DNA of 64,000 nucleotides. It comes from Actinomycetospora sp. NBRC 106375 (lineage in GTDB: Bacteria; Actinomycetota; Actinomycetes; Mycobacteriales; Pseudonocardiaceae). The stretch is taken from the NCBI RefSeq assembly GCF_030269665.1, contig NZ_BSTS01000009.1, positions 1 through 64,000 of the forward strand, in the 5' to 3' direction. How positions within the stretch are numbered: position 1 is the first letter of the stretch; each line of letters opens with the position of its first letter. The translations under genes and the position numbers were made by a program. The notes beneath the pieces are model-generated. The model worked only from the letters and a program-made list of their open reading frames with translations. It had not been told where the DNA came from and ran no database searches. This document shows positions 33,378 to 41,906 of the stretch, in pieces.

Positions 33378-34373
33378 GTGGAGCTCGCCGTGATCGTCGT
33401 GGTGGTCGCGGCAGCGCTCGCGTTCGACTACACCAACGGCTTCCACGACGCGGCCAACGCCATCGCGACCTCGGTCGCCACCCGGGCCCTCGCGCCGCGG
33501 ACGGCGCTGCTGATGGCCGCGGTGATGAACCTGATCGGAGCGTTCCTCGGCACCGAGGTCGCCTCCACCGTGGGCAGCGGGATCATCGACCCGCCCCAGG
33601 GCATCGGTGGCCTCGTCGTCGTGCTCGCCGCCATCATCGGGGCGATCGCCTGGAACCTCGTGACGTGGTGGTTCGGGCTGCCGTCGTCATCGTCGCACGC
33701 CCTGATCGGTGGCCTCGTCGGTGCCGCGCTCGCCGCGGCGGGCACCGTGCAGTGGGACGGGGTCGTCGAGAAGGTGATCATCCCGATGGTGCTCTCACCG
33801 GTCGTCGGGTTCGTCCTGGCCGGGCTGCTGATGACCGGCATCCTCTGGGCGTTCCGGTACGGGCGCCCCCGTCGGGTCACCTCCGGCTTCCGGCACGCCC
33901 AGACGGTGTCCGCGGCGGCGATGGCGCTCGGGCACGGCCTGCAGGACGCCCAGAAGACGATGGGCGTGATCGTGCTGGCGCTCGTGGTCGGGGGCTACCA
34001 CCAGGGCTTCGAGGTGCCGTGGTGGGTCGTGCTGCTCTCGGCGGGCGCGCTGTCGGCGGGCACGTACTCCGGCGGCTGGCGGATCATGCGCACCCTCGGC
34101 CGGCGCATCATCGACCTCGACCCGCCGCGCGGGTTCGCCGCCGAGACGACCGCGTCGGCCGTGCTCTACACGACGGCGTTCGCCTTCTCCGCGCCGATCT
34201 CCACCACGCAGACGATCACCGCGTCGATCCTGGGCGTCGGCGCCACCCGCCGGGTCTCGGCCGTGCGGTGGAACGTCGCGGGCAACATCGCGGTCGCCTG
34301 GGTGCTCACCCTCCCGGCGGCCGCGGTCGTCGCCGCGGCCGCGTTCTGGCTGCTGCACCTCGTGATCGTCTGA
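33378..34373 (+). CDS. PiT-family inorganic phosphate transporter
   Basis: 331 residues, about 8-10 membrane helices. Twin signatures: DYTNGFHDAANAIATSVATR at the N-terminal repeat and MALGHGLQDAQKTMGVIVLA in the second repeat. Low-affinity phosphate:cation symport at the cytoplasmic membrane is expected. It is co-transcribed with the DUF47 gene (one base apart). Confidence 0.88.
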   Translation: MELAVIVVVVAAALAFDYTNGFHDAANAIATSVATRALAPRTALLMAAVMNLIGAFLGTEVASTVGSGIIDPPQGIGGLVVVLAAIIGAIAWNLVTWWFGLPSSSSHALIGGLVGAALAAAGTVQWDGVVEKVIIPMVLSPVVGFVLAGLLMTGILWAFRYGRPRRVTSGFRHAQTVSAAAMALGHGLQDAQKTMGVIVLALVVGGYHQGFEVPWWVVLLSAGALSAGTYSGGWRIMRTLGRRIIDLDPPRGFAAETTASAVLYTTAFAFSAPISTTQTITASILGVGATRRVSAVRWNVAGNIAVAWVLTLPAAAVVAAAAFWLLHLVIV

Positions 34374-34436
34374 CGCCTCGGGGCCCGTCGCGGCGTTACC
34401 GTGGGCCCCGATGTCGTCACCGCTCGAGGAGGCGCC

Positions 34437-35822
34437 GTGACCACGATCTCGAGGGCACCCGTCGTCGACGCCCTGCACGGCGCGCTGCCCGCCGGCCGGG
34501 TGCTCGACGACCCCGACGTGCTGGCGAGCTACGCCCACGACGACGCGGAGTGGGCGCCGCACGCGCTGCCGGTGGCGGTGGTGCGTCCGACCGACGCGCA
34601 GCAGTGCCAGGCCGTGGTGCGTGCCTGCCTCTCCCACCGCGCCCCGGTCGTGCCGCGGGGTGCGGGCACCGGGCTGTCCGGCGGGGCGAACGCTTCCGAG
34701 GGCAGCGTCGTCCTGTCCACCGAGCACATGACCGACGTCGTCGAGATCGACCCGGCCGAGCGCCTGGCCGTCGTGCAGCCCGGTGTCGTCAACGACGACC
34801 TGCGCGCGACCTGTGCCGAGCAGGGCCTCTGGTACCCGCCGGACCCGGCGAGCTCGCCCTGGTCGACGATCGGCGGCAACGTCGCCACCAACGCCGGCGG
34901 GCTGTGCTGCGTCAAGTACGGCGTGACCCGCGACTACGTGCTCGGGGTGCAGGTCGTCAACGGGCTCGGCGAGCTGGTGCGCCTCGGGCGGCGCACCGCC
35001 AAGGGCGTCGCGGGCCTCGACCTGGCCGGGCTGATGGTCGGCTCGGAGGGCACCCTCGGCGTGATCACCGAGGTCACCGTCAAGCTGCGGCCCGCCCGCG
35101 CGCCGGAGCACACCGTCGCCGGGTACTTCGACTCCGTCGTCGACGCGGGGCGCGCGGTCGCCGCGATCACCGCGGCCGGGCTGACGCCGTCCGCGCTCGA
35201 GCTCGTCGACCGCACCTGCCTCGAGGCCGTCGACGCCTGGAAGAACATGGGGCTCGCCGCCGAGGCCGACGTCGTGCTGCTGGGCCGTTCGGACGCGCCG
35301 GGGGCGGCCGGCGACGCCGAGGCGGGCGAGATGCTGCGGCACTTCGAGGCGGCCGGGGCCACGTTCGCCGCGCAGGCCGCCGACGCCGAGGAGGCCGACG
35401 CGCTCTTCGCCGCGCGCCGGCTGGCCTACCCGGCGCTGGAGCGGCTGGGGCCGGTACTCACCGAGGACGTCTGCGTCCCGCGCGCCGCGGTGCCCGAGAT
35501 GCTCGGGCGCATCCAGGACATCGGGCGGCGGTACGAGACGACGATCGCGAACCTCGCCCACGCCGGCGACGGCAACCTGCACCCGCTGCTGATCACCCCG
35601 ATCGGCGACGAGCCGGCGCGGCGGCGCGCCCAGGCGGCGTTCGAGGAGATCCTCGCCGACGCGCTCGCCCTCGGCGGCACCGTCACCGGCGAGCACGGCG
35701 TCGGCCTGCTCAAGCGCGACGGTCTCGAGCGCGAGCAGAGCCCGGAGGTCCTCGCGATGCAGCGCGCGGTCAAGGCGGCCCTCGACCCGCACGGCATCCT
35801 CAACCCCGGCAAGGTCGTCTGA
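34437..35822 (+). CDS. FAD-linked oxidase (GlcD/D-2-hydroxyacid dehydrogenase-like)
   Basis: 461 residues. FAD-binding PCMH domain with VPRGAGTGLSGGANA and VGSEGTLGVITEVTVKL, and the FAD-oxidase C-terminal domain with ANLAHAGDGNLHPL (metal His pair) and TGEHGVGLLKRDGL. Relatives oxidise glycolate or D-lactate. GTG 34437 lies 6 bases after GAGGAGG. It is single, followed by tandem hairpins. Confidence 0.85.
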   Translation: MTTISRAPVVDALHGALPAGRVLDDPDVLASYAHDDAEWAPHALPVAVVRPTDAQQCQAVVRACLSHRAPVVPRGAGTGLSGGANASEGSVVLSTEHMTDVVEIDPAERLAVVQPGVVNDDLRATCAEQGLWYPPDPASSPWSTIGGNVATNAGGLCCVKYGVTRDYVLGVQVVNGLGELVRLGRRTAKGVAGLDLAGLMVGSEGTLGVITEVTVKLRPARAPEHTVAGYFDSVVDAGRAVAAITAAGLTPSALELVDRTCLEAVDAWKNMGLAAEADVVLLGRSDAPGAAGDAEAGEMLRHFEAAGATFAAQAADAEEADALFAARRLAYPALERLGPVLTEDVCVPRAAVPEMLGRIQDIGRRYETTIANLAHAGDGNLHPLLITPIGDEPARRRAQAAFEEILADALALGGTVTGEHGVGLLKRDGLEREQSPEVLAMQRAVKAALDPHGILNPGKVV

Positions 35823-35870
35823 CCGTTTCGCCCGCGTCCGGGCGAGTGAGCGGCGCGTCGGCGTGGTGTG

Positions 35871-36020
35871 GCGTGGCGTGGACCGAGGGACGCCTTGACT
35901 GCGTCCCACGCAGCGAGGGCGTCCTTCGCTCCCCCGGGCCCGGCGGCGTGGCGTGGACCGAGGGACGCCCTGACTGCGCCCCACGCAGCGAGGGCGTCCT
36001 TCGCTCCCCCGGGCCCGGAG
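35871..36020. repeat. 75-bp tandem duplication carrying nested hairpins
   Basis: Units 35871-35945 and 35946-36020 are nearly identical. Each holds GGACGCC - 4 nt - CTGCGY - CCC - ACGCAG - CGAG - GGCGTCC (35888-35924 and 35963-35999), a two-step hairpin. Unit 1 has TTGA/CTGCGT where unit 2 has CTGA/CTGCGC. It occupies the gap between two convergent genes, so tandem bidirectional terminators are likely. Confidence 0.85.
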
Positions 36021-36025
36021 CCCGC

Positions 36026-36724
36026 TCAGCGCCCACCCGCGGCGTCGGAGCGCGAGGAGCGGACGGCGTCGGTCGCGGTGCCCGCCGCGGACCGCGTGTC
36101 GTTCGGGGTCGCGGCGCCGAGGCAGGGCGGGCCCCAGACGCCGCGCTCGGCGAGGCGTGCGCGGTCCTGCGCGGCGCGGACTGCGGGCATGGCGGCCGGC
36201 GCGGCGTCGGTGGCGTAGGCGCGGGCGATGCCGGCCTCGGCGGCGAGGACGGCGTAGTCGGCGCCGCCGCTCATCGCCACCGACGCCAGGCGCCGGTCGA
36301 ACCGGTCGCTCGCGCGGTCGCCGGTGAGCGTCACCGCACGGCGGTCGAGCACCCGCGACGCGAACGCGGTGGCCTGGGCGTCGTAGCAGGTGCCGGGCGG
36401 CTGCACGCCGAGCGCGCGGACGCGGATCACCGGGCCACCGTCGGGCAGGCGCGCATCGAACGTGACGGCGTCGATGACCCGGACCACGACGACCCGCTCC
36501 CCCTCGGGCGCGGCGCGCAGGTCGGAGAGCGCGGCCGCGGGGTCCGACGCGGGCGTCGGCGCCGAGGGGCTGTCGGTCGTGGCGGGGACGCGCAGCGTCG
36601 CCAACGTCAGCACGGCGGCGGCCGCACTGACGGCGACGGCGATGCCGAGGACGAGGCGGGCGAGCGCGGCGCGGGACACGCCCACATAGTGACCGATCGT
36701 GACTAGTAGTCGACGTTCGGTCAC
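36026..36724 (-). CDS. Membrane-anchored SNase-like protein with degenerate active site
   Basis: Up to 232 residues. An N-terminal membrane helix (ARLVLGIAVAVSAAAAVLTL) and linker are followed by a staphylococcal-nuclease-like OB domain: VVRVIDAVTFDARLPDG, IRVRALGVQPPGTCYDAQA, LTGDRASDRFDRRLASVAM. Active enzymes have DGDT and a GIDTPE loop; here these read DAVT and GVQPPG, so metal-binding Asp and catalytic Glu are lost. Probably a non-nuclease binding domain outside the membrane. The GTG at 36724 lies in a GTGACCGA...TCGGTCAC inverted repeat (36689-36724), so a downstream GTG (VGVSRAAL) may be the real start. Confidence 0.6.
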   Translation of the reverse strand: MTERRLLVTIGHYVGVSRAALARLVLGIAVAVSAAAAVLTLATLRVPATTDSPSAPTPASDPAAALSDLRAAPEGERVVVVRVIDAVTFDARLPDGGPVIRVRALGVQPPGTCYDAQATAFASRVLDRRAVTLTGDRASDRFDRRLASVAMSGGADYAVLAAEAGIARAYATDAAPAAMPAVRAAQDRARLAERGVWGPPCLGAATPNDTRSAAGTATDAVRSSRSDAAGGR

Positions 36725-36744
36725 CAGGGGCGCGCGTCACTCGT

Positions 36745-37935
36745 TCAGGTCGCCACCACGGGCAGCCGGCGCGTCCCGAGCACACGACCCGTGTACGGCC
36801 GTTGGTCCCCGTCACCCACGGACAGCCGAGCGTAGCGAGCGGTCATCTCCTCGAGCGCGACACGCGCCTCGAGACGGGCGAGGGGGGCGCCGAGGCAGAA
36901 GTGGATGCCGTGGCCGAACGCCGTCTGGGCGCCGCCGCCGATCCCGGTGCGCGCGGGGTCGAACCGCTCGGGGTCGGGGTGCGCGTCGGGGTCGTGGGTG
37001 GCCGAGAGGAGCCAGGGCATCACCACCGACCGGGCCGGCACGGTGACGCCCCCGATCTCGACGTCGGCCGTGGTGGCCCGCGCGGTGAGCGGGAACGGCG
37101 GTCGCAGGCGCAGGACCTCCTCGACGGTCGCCGGGATCGTCGCCGGGTCGGCGCGCAGGGCCTCCCACGCGCCCGGGTTCGCGTCCAGCACCCGGACCGC
37201 GTTGCCGAGCAGCAGCGTCGTCGTGATGTGCCCGGCGAACAACAGCAGCGTCGAGAAGTTCGCGGCCTCCTCGTCGTCGAGGCGCCGCCCGTCGACCTCG
37301 GTGGTGACGAGCGCGGAGATCAGGTCGTCGGCCGGGTCGGCCCGCCGGGCACGGCACCAGTCGCCGAGGTAGCCGGTGATCTCCCCCATCGCGTCCGCCA
37401 CGCGCGGGTCGTTCATCGCCTCCTTGGGGTCGTCCACCTGCATCGAGAACAGCCCGTCGGCCCACGCGCGGAACCGGCCGCGGTCGGCGGCCGGGAGGCC
37501 GAGCATCTCGGCGATGACGGTGACCGGCAGCGGGAACGCCAGCTCGTCGACCAGGTCGAAGGAGGCGGGCGCCGCGGGCAGCATCTCCCCGCACAGCTCC
37601 CGGATCCGCGGCTCGAGCCCGGCGACGCGGCGCGGGGTGAACGACGCGCTGACGAGGTGCCGCAACGCCTTGTGCTCCGGCGGGTCGATGCGCGTCAGCA
37701 TGCCCTTGGTCATCTGCTCCGATCCCGGCATCACCGCCGAGAAGTCGGAGCTGAACGTCGCGACGTCGTGCAGCACGCGCTCGACGTCGGCGGCGCGGGT
37801 CACGTGGTGCATCCCGTAGCGGTCGCGCCACACGGGGGCGTCCGCCCGCAGGTGGGCGAGCCAGTCGAGGACGGCGGGCAGGTCGGCGATGTCGGGGGGC
37901 AGGTCGCGATCCAGCAGCGACGCGTCGGTGCTCAT
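36745..37935 (-). CDS. Cytochrome P450
   Basis: 396 residues, soluble bacterial type. I-helix LLLFAGHITTTLLLGN (acid replaced by His before the Thr run), ExxR in EEVLRLRPPF, and heme loop FGHGIHFCLGAPLARLEA with the Cys ligand. The AGHITTT form, in place of AGxDTT, is known in some biosynthetic P450s and may alter oxygen activation. It overlaps a TetR gene upstream (ATGA), so the regulator and P450 are co-transcribed. No ferredoxin is adjacent. Confidence 0.88.
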   Translation of the reverse strand: MSTDASLLDRDLPPDIADLPAVLDWLAHLRADAPVWRDRYGMHHVTRAADVERVLHDVATFSSDFSAVMPGSEQMTKGMLTRIDPPEHKALRHLVSASFTPRRVAGLEPRIRELCGEMLPAAPASFDLVDELAFPLPVTVIAEMLGLPAADRGRFRAWADGLFSMQVDDPKEAMNDPRVADAMGEITGYLGDWCRARRADPADDLISALVTTEVDGRRLDDEEAANFSTLLLFAGHITTTLLLGNAVRVLDANPGAWEALRADPATIPATVEEVLRLRPPFPLTARATTADVEIGGVTVPARSVVMPWLLSATHDPDAHPDPERFDPARTGIGGGAQTAFGHGIHFCLGAPLARLEARVALEEMTARYARLSVGDGDQRPYTGRVLGTRRLPVVAT

Positions 37936-38615
37936 GGCTCCTCCGGGAGGGCCGCGGTGAGGTGGTCGAGGGTGCGTTCGTAGAGCGCGGCGAGCCCGTC
38001 GGCGGCGGCCGCGAGCGCGGCCGGGGCGGGCTCGCCGGGCGGGGTGAAGCCCGCCCGGACGACGGCGGCGAGGGCGTCGGCCCGGGCCGTCACGTCCATC
38101 CCGGCCGCGGCCGGGACGAGGTGGTCGAGGAAGAAGCCGATCATCGACGCGCCGAGCCGGTAGGTCAGGTCCGGCGTCGTCGCGGGGTCGTCGGCGAGCA
38201 GGCCGTGCCGGTGCAGCAGCGCGAAGTGCTCCGCGGCGAACGCCGACTTGTCGGTGACGATCTCGAGCCCGGCCTTGGTGTCGGTGGCGATCGCGCCGAG
38301 CAGCTCGACATCACCCGCGAGCAGCGCGCGGGTCAGCGGCCGGCGCTGCACGGCCAGGAACGACGCCCGCAGCGTGGCGTCGAGCGCCGCCTGGGCCGGG
38401 TCGGCGCGCAGGGCGTCGAGCAGCTCGCGGGTGACGTCGACCGACTCGCGCACCAGCACCGCGGCGAACAGGTCGAGCTTGCTCGCGAAGTGCAGGTAGA
38501 CGGTGCCCTTGCCGACGTCCGCGCGCCGGGCCACGTCGTCGACGGTCACCCGCCGGTAGGAGTGCGCGACCAGCAGGTCGCCCGCCGCGTCGAGCATCCG
38601 CGTCACCCGGCTCAC
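37932..38615 (-). CDS. TetR-family regulator of the P450 operon
   Basis: 227 residues. HTH: AAGDLLVAHSYRRVTVDDVA, then GKGTVYLHFASKLDLFAAVL. It heads the operon with the P450 (4-base overlap). A GTGACCnGAT palindrome begins 19 bases upstream of the ATG at 38615 and probably serves autoregulation and perhaps control of the divergent quinone reductase. Confidence 0.85.
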   Translation of the reverse strand: MSRVTRMLDAAGDLLVAHSYRRVTVDDVARRADVGKGTVYLHFASKLDLFAAVLVRESVDVTRELLDALRADPAQAALDATLRASFLAVQRRPLTRALLAGDVELLGAIATDTKAGLEIVTDKSAFAAEHFALLHRHGLLADDPATTPDLTYRLGASMIGFFLDHLVPAAAGMDVTARADALAAVVRAGFTPPGEPAPAALAAAADGLAALYERTLDHLTAALPEEP

Positions 38616-38633
38616 GGGCCCTCCTCGTGACTC

Positions 38634-38658
38634 GTGACCAGATGTGAGATCCGGTCAC
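38634..38658. promoter_or_regulatory. Palindromic operator between tetR-P450 and quinone reductase
   Basis: GTGACCAGAT - GTGAG - ATCCGGTCAC: ten-base arms with one mismatch, in the divergent intergenic region next to the tetR start. Confidence 0.6.
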
Positions 38659-38730
38659 ACGTCAGCCTGGACCTCGCGGCGCCGCGGGGCAAGGGCTGCG
38701 GGGTGATCGTCGGGACGGCATGCTGCGGGC

Positions 38731-39729
38731 ATGGCGAGGACGGTGCGGTTCTCCGAGCTCGGCGAGCCCGAGGTGCTGCGGATCGAGGAGGGATCGGACC
38801 CGTCCCCGGGGCCGGGCGAGGTGGCCGTCGACGTCGCCGCGATCGGCCTCAACCGGGCCGAGTCGATGTTCCGGCGCGGCACCTACATCGAGGAGACCCG
38901 GCTCCCGGCCCGGCTGGGCTACGAGTGCTCGGGCACCGTCGCCGCGCTCGGCGAGGGTGTCACCCGCTGGTCGGTGGGCGACCGCGTCAGCGTCGTCCCG
39001 GCGTTCTCCATGAACGACTACGGCGTCTACGCCGACCGCGCCGTCGTCCCGGCCAGGGCGGTCGTGCCGCTGCCCGCGGAGACGAGCTGGGTCGACGGCG
39101 CCGCGGTGTGGATGCCGTTCCTCGTCGCCTACGGCGGGCTGGTCGAGACGGGCGGGCTGCGCCCCGGCGACCACGTGCTGATCACCGCGGCGACGTCCAG
39201 CGTCGGGCTCGCGTCGCTGGCCGTCGCCCACCGGGTCGGCGCGGTCCCGATCGCCACGAGCCGCTCGAGCAGCAAGGCCCCGGCGCTGCAGGCCGCGGGC
39301 GCCGCGCACGTCGTCGCCGCCGGCGAGGAGGACCTCGTCGAGCGCGTCGGAGAGATCACCGGCGGGCGGGGCTGCGAGCACGTCTTCGACGCGGTCGCCG
39401 GGCCCGGCGTGGCGGACCTCGCGAAGGTCACCGCCCCGGGCGGCGTGCTGACCATCCACGGGCTGCTCTCCGGGCAGCCGACGCCGTTCCCGGCGGAGAC
39501 GCTGCCGGACCTCTGGATGCGCGCCTATACGTTGTTCGCGATGACCCACGACGAGCAGCGGCTGCGCCGCGCCGGCGCCTTCGTCGGCGCCGGCCTGCGC
39601 GACGGATCCTTCGCCCCTCAGGTGGACCGCGTGTTCGACGGCCTGGACCAGGTCGTCGACGCCCACACCTATCTCGAGTCCAACGCCCAGGTCGGCAAGA
39701 TCGTCCTGCGTCCCGGAGGTGCCGCGTGA
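38731..39729 (+). CDS. Zinc-independent quinone oxidoreductase-like MDR protein
   Basis: 332 residues. RFSELGEPEVLRIEEG opening, GYECSGTVAALGEGV, and the NADPH-binding ITAATSSVGLASLAVAHR. No catalytic or structural Zn Cys sets. Such enzymes reduce quinones or enones with NADPH. It is divergent from the TetR-P450 operon, and its stop overlaps the next GTG (GTGA). Confidence 0.8.
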   Translation: MARTVRFSELGEPEVLRIEEGSDPSPGPGEVAVDVAAIGLNRAESMFRRGTYIEETRLPARLGYECSGTVAALGEGVTRWSVGDRVSVVPAFSMNDYGVYADRAVVPARAVVPLPAETSWVDGAAVWMPFLVAYGGLVETGGLRPGDHVLITAATSSVGLASLAVAHRVGAVPIATSRSSSKAPALQAAGAAHVVAAGEEDLVERVGEITGGRGCEHVFDAVAGPGVADLAKVTAPGGVLTIHGLLSGQPTPFPAETLPDLWMRAYTLFAMTHDEQRLRRAGAFVGAGLRDGSFAPQVDRVFDGLDQVVDAHTYLESNAQVGKIVLRPGGAA

Positions 39730-40745
39730 GCGACGATCAGATCCCCGATGCCGTCGTCGCCTGGTTCCGGTCGCACATCGACGAGATCGACGGCGACCTC
39801 ACGTTCACCCGCATCGCGGGCGGGCGCTCGAACCTCACCTTCCGCGTCACCGACGACGCCGGGCACGCGTGGGCGCTGCGCCGCCCGCCGCTGGGCGGCG
39901 TGCTGGAGACGGCCCACGACATGGGTCGCGAGTGGCGCTTCCTCGCGGCGCTCAACCCGACGGACGTCCCGGTCCCGACGCCGCGCGCGTTCTGTGACGA
40001 CTACGACGTCTGGGGTGCCGACCTCTACGTCATGGACTTCGCGGCGGGCAAGGTCCTCAACGACACCGAGTCCGGCGCCGCGGTCCCGGAGAAGGCCCGC
40101 ACGAACGTCGGCACGTCGACGGTCGACGTCCTCGCCGCGCTGCACGCGGTCGAGCCGGCCGCCGTGGGTCTCGACGACCTCGCCCGCCCCGGCAACTTCG
40201 TCGAGCGCCAGCTCAAGCGCTGGCACCGGCAGGCGCACTCGTCGGCGATGGAGGACCTCTCGGCCCTCGACGCCACCCACGACGCGCTCGCCGCGCGCGT
40301 GCCCGAGGGCGAGGTCGGGATCGTCCACGGCGACTTCCGGCCCGGCAACATCGCCTACGACCCCGACGGGCACGCGGTGGCGGTGTTCGACTGGGAGCTC
40401 GCGACGATCGGCGACCCGCTCTGCGACCTCGGGCACCTGCTCGTGTCGTGGAGCGAGCCCGGCGACACCGTCGCGGAGGCCCTCTCCAGCCCGACCCCGG
40501 CCGGCGGCTACCCCACCCGCGGCGAGCTGATCGAGCGCTACACCGCGGCGCGCGGCCTCGGCGACGTCGACATCGCCTACTACCTCGCGTTCGCGCGCTG
40601 GCGGGCCGCGTGCATCCACGCGGGCGTCTGGACCCGTTACCGCGCGGGCGACATGGGCGCCGACGCCGACCCCGACGAGGTCACCGGCCCGCCCGCCATC
40701 ATCGAGCAGGCCGAGACCGCCCTGGCGGAGCTCGAGGGCCGCTGA
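39726..40745 (+). CDS. APH-family phosphotransferase (ACAD10/FadE36-type)
   Basis: 339 residues. Kinase-like fold: FTRIAGGRSNLTFRVTDD, WALRRPPLGGVLETAHDMGR, catalytic loop IVHGDFRPGNIAYD, and metal Asp in VFDWELATIGDPLCDLG. This subgroup commonly sits beside acyl-CoA dehydrogenases and is thought to phosphorylate hydroxylated acyl substrates. It is coupled to the quinone-reductase-like gene by GTGA. A palindromic element follows its stop. Confidence 0.8.
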   Translation: MSDDQIPDAVVAWFRSHIDEIDGDLTFTRIAGGRSNLTFRVTDDAGHAWALRRPPLGGVLETAHDMGREWRFLAALNPTDVPVPTPRAFCDDYDVWGADLYVMDFAAGKVLNDTESGAAVPEKARTNVGTSTVDVLAALHAVEPAAVGLDDLARPGNFVERQLKRWHRQAHSSAMEDLSALDATHDALAARVPEGEVGIVHGDFRPGNIAYDPDGHAVAVFDWELATIGDPLCDLGHLLVSWSEPGDTVAEALSSPTPAGGYPTRGELIERYTAARGLGDVDIAYYLAFARWRAACIHAGVWTRYRAGDMGADADPDEVTGPPAIIEQAETALAELEGR

Positions 40746-40752
40746 CCTCCGA

Positions 40753-40798
40753 TACGTGAGCGAACTTCGGGGCCATAGCCCCGAAGTTCGCTCACGTA
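40753..40798. repeat. GTGAGC palindromic element, copy 5
   Basis: Left arm gtgagcgaacttcggggc (40756-40773), loop CATA, right arm 40778-40795; the stem extends outward through TAC/GTA to 21 perfect pairs. It begins a few bases after the phosphotransferase stop. Its arm is nearly the same as the in-frame copy at 4491. Confidence 0.85.
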
Positions 40799-40942
40799 GG
40801 ACTGACGCGCGTCACAGGTGGGCGCGGTCACGGAACGGGGTCGGGGACGCACGGGCGGGCACCACACTGGCACGCGGTGCCGCGCCCCACGTCGGCGTGC
40901 GGACACCGCTCCCCCGCCGCCGACGTGCCCGGAGTACCGACG

Positions 40943-41140
40943 ATGATCACTGGTGAGTGCCACTACTGCGACTCGGTCCGCGTGTGGAAGCTCTACCCGG
41001 TCCGCCACGAGGACGGCTGCCCGACCGGCGGCCGCCGGCCCCAGCGCCTCAGCCCCGACGAGTCGCTGCTGTTCGGCCACCCCGACCTCGCCGAGGTCGA
41101 CCTCGAGATCAGCGCCTGGTACCCCCAGGCCGCCGCCTGA
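40943..41140 (+). CDS. Small CxxC-containing hypothetical protein
   Basis: 65 residues: MITGECHYCDSVRVWKLYPV, one more Cys in DGCPTGG, then a hydrophilic tail ending in an amphipathic stretch (EVDLEISAWYPQAAA). The Cys pattern could bind zinc. No known family is recognised. The start is the ATG at 40943; no strong RBS. Confidence 0.5.
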   Translation: MITGECHYCDSVRVWKLYPVRHEDGCPTGGRRPQRLSPDESLLFGHPDLAEVDLEISAWYPQAAA

Positions 41141-41228
41141 CCAGCCTGTTCTCAGGGGCGCTCCCCGACGTCGCGCGGTGCTCCGTCTCCGTACCGTCGC
41201 GTGCTCGACGACCACCGGGGGGGCGACC

Positions 41229-41717
41229 ATGGACGACGACACGACCGCGCCGCCCGGGAGCCGCCGGGAGTGGGTGACGGCGCTGGGTCAGGTCTCCGGG
41301 CTGCTGCTCACCGTGCGCGAGACCGAGGCCGACGGCGCGAGCCCGCCGGATCCCGTGGCCGGGGGCTGGGCGCTACGGGCGTGGTCGGCGGCGACCCGCC
41401 CGATCCTGCGCGAGCGCGACCGCGTCACCCTGCCCGACGTCCGCCCCGAGGACCTGGCCGTCCTCGCCGCGACGGCGCACGTGCTCGGCGCCTCGCTGGC
41501 CCGGTGGCGGGCCGGTCGGGGCGGCGACCTCCTCACCGCCGTGCTGCGCTGCGAGGCCGCGATGCACGGCCGGGACCCGGAGTGGCTGGTCGCGCAGCTC
41601 GCACGGGTCCACGGCGTGCTGTCCGCACCCGGGCCCGTCTCGGCCGGGCTCGTCTGGCGCGCTCTCGACGACGGCGGCTCGGCTCCGGTGTGGGAGCCCG
41701 AGACCGCGGGATCGTGA
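41229..41717 (+). CDS. Hypothetical helical protein
   Basis: 162 residues from ATG 41229. Helical and Arg/Ala-rich (REWVTALGQVSGLLLTVRET, EDLAVLAATAHVLGASLARW, HGVLSAPGPVSAGLVWRAL). No catalytic motif recognised. It is convergent with the small acidic gene and ligase downstream, with 18 bases between the stops. Confidence 0.55.
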   Translation: MDDDTTAPPGSRREWVTALGQVSGLLLTVRETEADGASPPDPVAGGWALRAWSAATRPILRERDRVTLPDVRPEDLAVLAATAHVLGASLARWRAGRGGDLLTAVLRCEAAMHGRDPEWLVAQLARVHGVLSAPGPVSAGLVWRALDDGGSAPVWEPETAGS

Positions 41718-41735
41718 CGTTCGACGACGCCCCGC

Positions 41736-41906
41736 TCAGGCGTCCGGCTCGGGACCGTCGATCGGCTCCTCGTGGTCGGAGCCGAGCACCGCGCCGGGCA
41801 CGTCGCCGCCGGGCTCGACCTCGGGCTCGTAGGCGGGCTCGCCCTCGGTCGGCGGCTGGTCGGCCGTCGCCAGGGGGTCGGTCTGCTCGCTGCGTCGACC
41901 CGCCAT
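41736..41906 (-). CDS. Small acidic protein coupled to benzoate-CoA ligase
   Basis: 56 residues, very acidic and proline-rich (GEPAYEPEVEPGGDVPGAVL, SDHEEPIDGPEPDA) and probably disordered. Its ATG overlaps the ligase stop by one base (TGATG), so it should be translated with it. No family recognised; it could be chance, but the coupling argues for a real gene. Confidence 0.5.
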   Translation of the reverse strand: MAGRRSEQTDPLATADQPPTEGEPAYEPEVEPGGDVPGAVLGSDHEEPIDGPEPDA

